NCBI RefSeq assembly: GCF_000182925.2
Contig: NC_026507.1
Coordinates: 1,302,001 to 1,366,000, forward strand
Direction: 5' to 3'
Source: Neurospora crassa OR74A
Taxonomy: Eukaryota > Ascomycota > Sordariomycetes > Sordariales > Sordariaceae
Length of the DNA stretch: 64,000 nt
Every line of letters begins with the position of its first letter. Within the stretch, counting starts at the first letter, position 1. Positions 59,379 to 64,000 of this stretch are shown here, piece by piece. The notes under the pieces were generated by a model. The model made no database searches and was not told where the DNA came from. It was given only the letters and a program-made list of their open reading frames with translations. Both the position numbers and the translations under genes were made by a program.

Positions 59379-60637
59379 GTCACGGTGATTGATATGGAGC
59401 AAGCAAGACCCAGTGTCTTGGATCACCACTACTTCTTCATGGTTATGTTATGGGCGTGTACGATTCAACGAGATGTTTTATACCCTTTTGGTTTTGTATG
59501 ACTATTTATCAAGGTACGCAATGGGCGGAGAATATGGCACATTGGAGGCAGGTTCTCAGTTTCGGAATTACTTTGTGGCGTTCATTCTTTGAGCTATCAA
59601 GCTGAAGACTGCGACGGAGCTTAGGAACAGGACGGCGTTGTAGAACTAGTAGTATCATGTTAGGTGGTCTTGGGGTTAAACAGCAGCACCGGAATATGAC
59701 GTACTGCTTTTCTGGACACGTCTCTTTCTTCACTGTCCGTCCTGGCCTCGATGAAGAGGCGACGCAAGTTGGGAAAGTTGGCCTGTTGTGATTCAAGGTT
59801 CTCAGTCTTAGCAACATGTTTAGGGGATCTCAACAATGAGGGTTAGTCTTGTGGACAATTACCATTGTTTCGCCTCTGCCAGTTGACACTTGAGACGTTG
59901 ATGCTGGTGATAGGTCGTACTTTTGAAGATATGGGAAGGTGATTTAAGTCCTAGTAAAAAAGGGAGGATGTGTCTAAGCTGCAATATCGCCGAATAATCA
60001 GTCGCTTCTCCAGTGTACTGGGAGTGGATGGTCCTCCGTCGTCACGGCCAAGCACAACCATCATCATCGTCCTCGTCGCCAAGTGCCAAGCCACAGCTGC
60101 CAGATGGGATCGAATGCCCCAAAGACGGCACTGTGGCTGAAGCTCTCCTTTACGGCGGGGCACCTCGCTAGCAATGAAGGACCCTGTGAGTGGGGCAACT
60201 CACAACAAGGTTCACGCCAAGACGCTCTGGCCTGTCGCTGCAGTGACTTGGAGGACACCACAGTTGAACCACAGCTGAACCACAGTGGCCGCTATTCAGC
60301 GCGTACCTATCACTGGACATCTGCCCGTCCACATCATCGTCGTGATCCATCCCGTCCTGACACCAGCGACGACGCGGCGACCTGATCCAAAGCTGGAGCA
60401 CGCCCTCGACAACAGCACGCTGCCTCACAGCCGGCCAGGTTGCACTTTTGTTTCACGACTACCGGTACCTACGCGATCAACATACCAAAGCATCCGTGTA
60501 TGCGCCATTCCACGACCACCCGTTGAGGCGCCATCTCCTTTGTCAAAGCTCGAGGTTTCACCGCCCGATCTCGACCTTGTCAGCACCTCCACCACTGCTT
60601 GTCCTCCCTGAGCGCGCAGAACAGCAACGCCTTCGCA
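59379..60637. other. intergenic between HIRIP3-like and AP-1 beta genes
   Basis: Holds the 3' UTR of the upstream gene and the promoter of the adaptin gene. ORFs on either strand are short and motif-free. The small direct repeat GTTGAACCACAGCTGAACCACAG near 60264-60290 is unremarkable. Confidence 0.6.
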
Positions 60638-63006
60638 ATGTCAGCTATCAACCGCATTAGGGGTGCGTTTGCGCCGCCGCGCAAGGGCGAAACCTTCGAG
60701 CTGCGAGCCGGCCTTGTGTCCCAATATGCCTACGAGCGGAAGGAAGCCATCCAGAAGACCATCATGGCCATGACCCTGGGCAAGGATGTTTCGGCGCTCT
60801 TCCCGGACGTCCTCAAAAACATTGCGACCTCCGACCTTGACCAGAAGAAGCTGGTGTATCTCTACTTGATGTGAGCATCAGCTGCCCTCGTCTCTGGCCC
60901 CTTCATGAACGAACGCTAACCCCTGAGTCCAGGAACTACGCCAAATCACATCCCGATCTCTGCATTCTAGCCGTCAACACATTCGTACAAGACTCGGAAG
61001 ACCCGAACCCCCTCATTCGAGCGCTGGCGATTCGAACAATGGGCTGCATCCGTGTCGACAAAATGATCGATTACATGGAGGAGCCGCTACGAAAGACGCT
61101 ACGAGACGAGTCCCCCTACGTACGCAAGACCGCCGCCATCTGTGTCGCCAAACTGTTCGATCTCAACCCCACAATGTGCATCGAGAACGGCTTCCTGGAG
61201 ACACTGCAAGAGATGATTGGTGATCCCAATCCCATGGTTGTGGCCAACTCCGTCCAGGCCCTGTCCGAAATCCACGAAACTGCCCCCGAGACCAGGGCGC
61301 TTGTCCTCACACCCGCGACCCTAAAGAAGCTGCTTATGGCGTTGAACGAGTGCACGGAATGGGGGAGGGTCACCATTTTGACAACACTAGCCGAGTACAC
61401 TGCCCATGACGTCAAGGAATCGGAACACATTTGCGAAAGAGTAGCGCCCCAGTTCCAACACGTCAACCCCAGCGTGGTTTTGGCTGCCGTCAAGGTCGTC
61501 TTTACCCACATGAAGGCTCTCAACCCCAAGACAGTGAGCGCTTACCTGAAGAAGATGGCTCCTCCTCTGGTAACGCTCATCGCTTCTGCTCCTGAGGTTC
61601 AGTATGTCGCGCTGCGCAACATTGACCTTCTGCTGCAAGCCAATCCCGATATTCTTAGCAAGGAGCTGAGGGTATTCTTCTGCAAATACAACGACCCCCC
61701 GTACGTCAAGCTCCAGAAGCTTGAAATCATGGTCAGGATAGCAAACGACAAGAACTTTGATCAACTACTTTCCGAGCTCAAGGAGTATGCCCTTGAAGTC
61801 GACATGGATTTCGTCCGGAGAGCTGTCAAGGCCATCGGTCAGGTCGCCATCAAGATTGAGGCCGCTAGCGAAAAGTGCGTCAACGCGTTGCTTGATCTAA
61901 TCTCCACCAAGGTCAACTATGTTGTGCAAGAGGTTATTGTCGTCATCAAGGACATCCTCCGCAAGTATCCCGGATATGAAGGTGTCATTCCGACTCTCTG
62001 CAAGTACATCGACGAGTTAGATGAGCCCAACGCCAGGGGTGCCTTGATCTGGATTGTTGGAGAGTATGCTGAGAAAATCAACAACGCCGATGAAATTCTG
62101 GAAGGGTTCGTCGAGGGTTTCTTGGAAGAGTTCACGCAGACCCAATTGCAGATTCTTACCGCTGTGGTCAAGCTGTTCCTGAAGAAACCCAGCAACACCC
62201 AAGGCCTAGTACAGAAGGTCCTCCAGCAAGCCACGGCAGACAACGACAACCCCGATATCAGAGACCGTGCTTATATCTACTGGCGTCTCCTCTCTGGCGA
62301 TCTCGATGTTGCCAAGGTTTGTCACAATTCCTACCCCCTGAATATGTAAACATTGACTAACTTGCGTTCATAGAGCATTATTCTCTCTCAAAAGCCCGCC
62401 ATCACGACAACAGTAACATCCCTCCCTCCCGTCCTCCTCGAGCAACTTCTTTCCGAGCTTTCCACTCTCGCCTCCGTCTACCACAAGCCTCCCGAGTCGT
62501 TCGTCGGCAAGGGCCGTTTCGGCGCCGACGAGATCCAGCGCGCCGCCATCCAAGAACAGCGCCAAAACGCCGCCGAGAACCCCATTGCCGCGTCAGTCGC
62601 TGCTGCTGCCAAAGGTGGCCAGCAGAACAACGTTGAGAATCTTCTCGACATCGATTTTGACGGCGGCGCTCCTGCCAGCGCAGAGCACGGTGGCGGTGTC
62701 GGCACACCAGATCGGTTTGGCAGCCCGGCCAACGTCGGTGGTCTTCCCGGTGCGCCACCGCAACCCAGTGGCGGCATGGCGGATATCATGGGGCTTTTCG
62801 ATGCACCACCGCCCATGCCGTCGGCGTCTGCTGCAACTTCGCCGGCTGCTGCAGGCGGGATGGGTGACATGATGAGCTCGTTTGCAGGCATGGATCTTAG
62901 CGGGACGAGTGCGCCGCCGCCGCCTGGTCAGCAGCTGGGGCATCCGGCTAGTCAGACTCCTCCCAAGAGTGGTGGAGGTAGCGAGGATCTGCTTGGGTTG
63001 TTCTGA
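60638..63006 (+). CDS. AP-1 complex subunit beta (beta-adaptin)
   Basis: Three exons: 60638-60870, 60933-62316 and 62374-63006. They join to 749 residues; introns are GTGAGC...CCAG and GTTTGT...CATAG. Start ATG 60638 gives [23 protein letters not shown]. The N-terminal trunk of HEAT-like helices is very conserved ([76 protein letters not shown]). The hinge carries a clathrin box [10 protein letters not shown] and ends in a Gly/Pro-rich tail with LMGLF-like DLLGLF. A full appendage (ear) is missing, as is usual in fungal AP beta chains. The protein acts in clathrin-coated vesicle formation at the trans-Golgi and endosomes with gamma, mu and sigma subunits. It corresponds to yeast Apl2; AP-1 rather than AP-2 is inferred from similarity read by eye. 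Confidence 0.93.
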
Positions 63007-64000
63007 TGGAAGAAGTCATGATTGGATGAGTATGGTGTCACTATAATAGCATGGTAGTTGGGGTTGGTGATGAGGGAACTGGGCTAAAAGCGATGGGACA
63101 TGCTAGCGCCTTGTTTAAGCAGTTTTTGTTGTCCTTGTCTTGTGCAATGAGCTGCTAAATTAATAGATACGATACACTAGGCTCTTCGTCGTCTCGTGAA
63201 TTTGGGGCCTGTCCCCCGTGTTTCGGTTTCTCTCTCGTGCAACATTCGTGTCATGACCTCGATTACCTATGGCTTTGCTCTCTATTCATCGTCGTCAGAT
63301 CCCTTTAGTGGTGGATTACAATTGTCATTTCAACAGGACTAAAAGCTACAATAATCACCAAAAGCTTGACCGTCCCAAAGCCGATCGTTTACTATTAGGA
63401 CCTATCTAGTCACCCATAGTGACCAGTGTCTCTATCGAACTTTGCTGACAACAAAGTGTGTTTGAGTTTTTCGGATCTCACATAATCGACGACAACAGAG
63501 CGAGGGACATGCTCCCATTTAGCCCTTTATATATTTGGGTTGTGGTTGCGACCGAGTTCTTCGAGGTCAACTGTAACACACTGCACAAAGTCAACATCGA
63601 GTGTCCGAAATGCTTCTATGTCTAACTACTGCTACATCTCCGTGCCTGTTCGGAGACAAGAAATGACACAATTGTTTGTCCTGCGCCGGACTAATTCCGC
63701 ATCGAAGTTGCTTTCGCTGAGCTTTTGGCTTATCGCCTTGGGTGTATACCTTAGAGGTGGCCTTCGGAGTCTCTTGGCATTATCGCCGTCAATTCACTCA
63801 TCCTAGCCCACCCTCTCGCTTTCGCTCATCGGGGCTTCCCTATCACTTCGGCGGTATTTCGCCAGCACTCTCGAGTCTCTGAGGAGTACATGGGATTTGG
63901 GGCTCAGGTAGACGGCCGTCCCAATCTCCGAAACTCAACAGGCCTCTTGCGTTTTCACCGCTAGCAGAATGACTACATGCCGCTATCCTCAACCGGCAAA
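63007..64000. other. 3' flank, no supportable gene
   Basis: Contains the 3' UTR of the adaptin gene. ORFs to the right edge are short with no motifs. CT-rich sequence near the edge could be the promoter of a gene outside the window. Confidence 0.55.

Noticed and set aside
1-64000. CRISPR arrays or bacterial operons
   Set aside because: Spliced eukaryotic genes and RIP show a fungal nuclear genome. No regularly spaced direct-repeat array was seen apart from the minisatellites described.

Overview
The window is genomic DNA of a filamentous ascomycete, almost certainly Neurospora (N. crassa or a close relative). Two things show this. The opsin gene at 14.8-15.9 kb splices into a 304-residue protein that I recognise as Neurospora NOP-1. 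A block of about 25 kb (roughly 16.7-42.1 kb) is AT-rich, poor in CpA/TpG, and full of transposon relics that differ only by C-to-T and G-to-A transitions. That is the footprint of RIP (repeat-induced point mutation). Genes outside the block are GC-balanced and carry short introns with GTRNGT...YAG borders. LAYOUT: 0-16.7 kb holds, all on the minus strand, the 5' part of a MetE-like methyltransferase gene (1-1013), a three-exon sugar transporter gene (3877-5671) and nop-1 (14846-15896). About 9 kb between the transporter and nop-1 has no supportable gene. From 16.7 to 21.0 kb lies a Tc1/mariner-type element with 70-bp inverted repeats. It holds a ruined transposase and a second, convergent, unidentified ruined ORF. 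From 21.35 to 42.12 kb lies a pogo/Fot1-type element (92-bp inverted repeats, TA duplication) split by a nested series of insertions. A Gypsy chromovirus (21980-39431, 275-bp LTRs, target duplication CGTAC) sits inside it, and a second Gypsy chromovirus (22862-31639, 291-bp LTRs, target duplication ATCCT) sits inside the first. All coding remains in the block are broken. RIGHT ARM (42.1-64 kb): a 2EXR-domain protein (44602-46059), a cryptic promoter and small-ORF region (48.4-49.4 kb), two abutting in-frame ORFs separated by one TAG (51460-52080), a pyrimidine-rich minisatellite, a tRNA-Lys(CUU), a short RING/RBR-like gene, a HIRIP3-like DEK_C histone-chaperone gene (57679-59378) and the AP-1 beta-adaptin gene (60638-63006). 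HOW IT WORKS TOGETHER: there is no operon or cluster logic. The genes are separate housekeeping, sensory and lineage-specific loci around a silenced transposon island. The island starts only about 0.8 kb upstream of the nop-1 start codon, so the likely functional link is chromatin: spread or containment of heterochromatin next to nop-1. I could run no searches. Family calls rest on motifs read by eye, and insertion boundaries rest on direct comparison of repeat copies and flanking bases.
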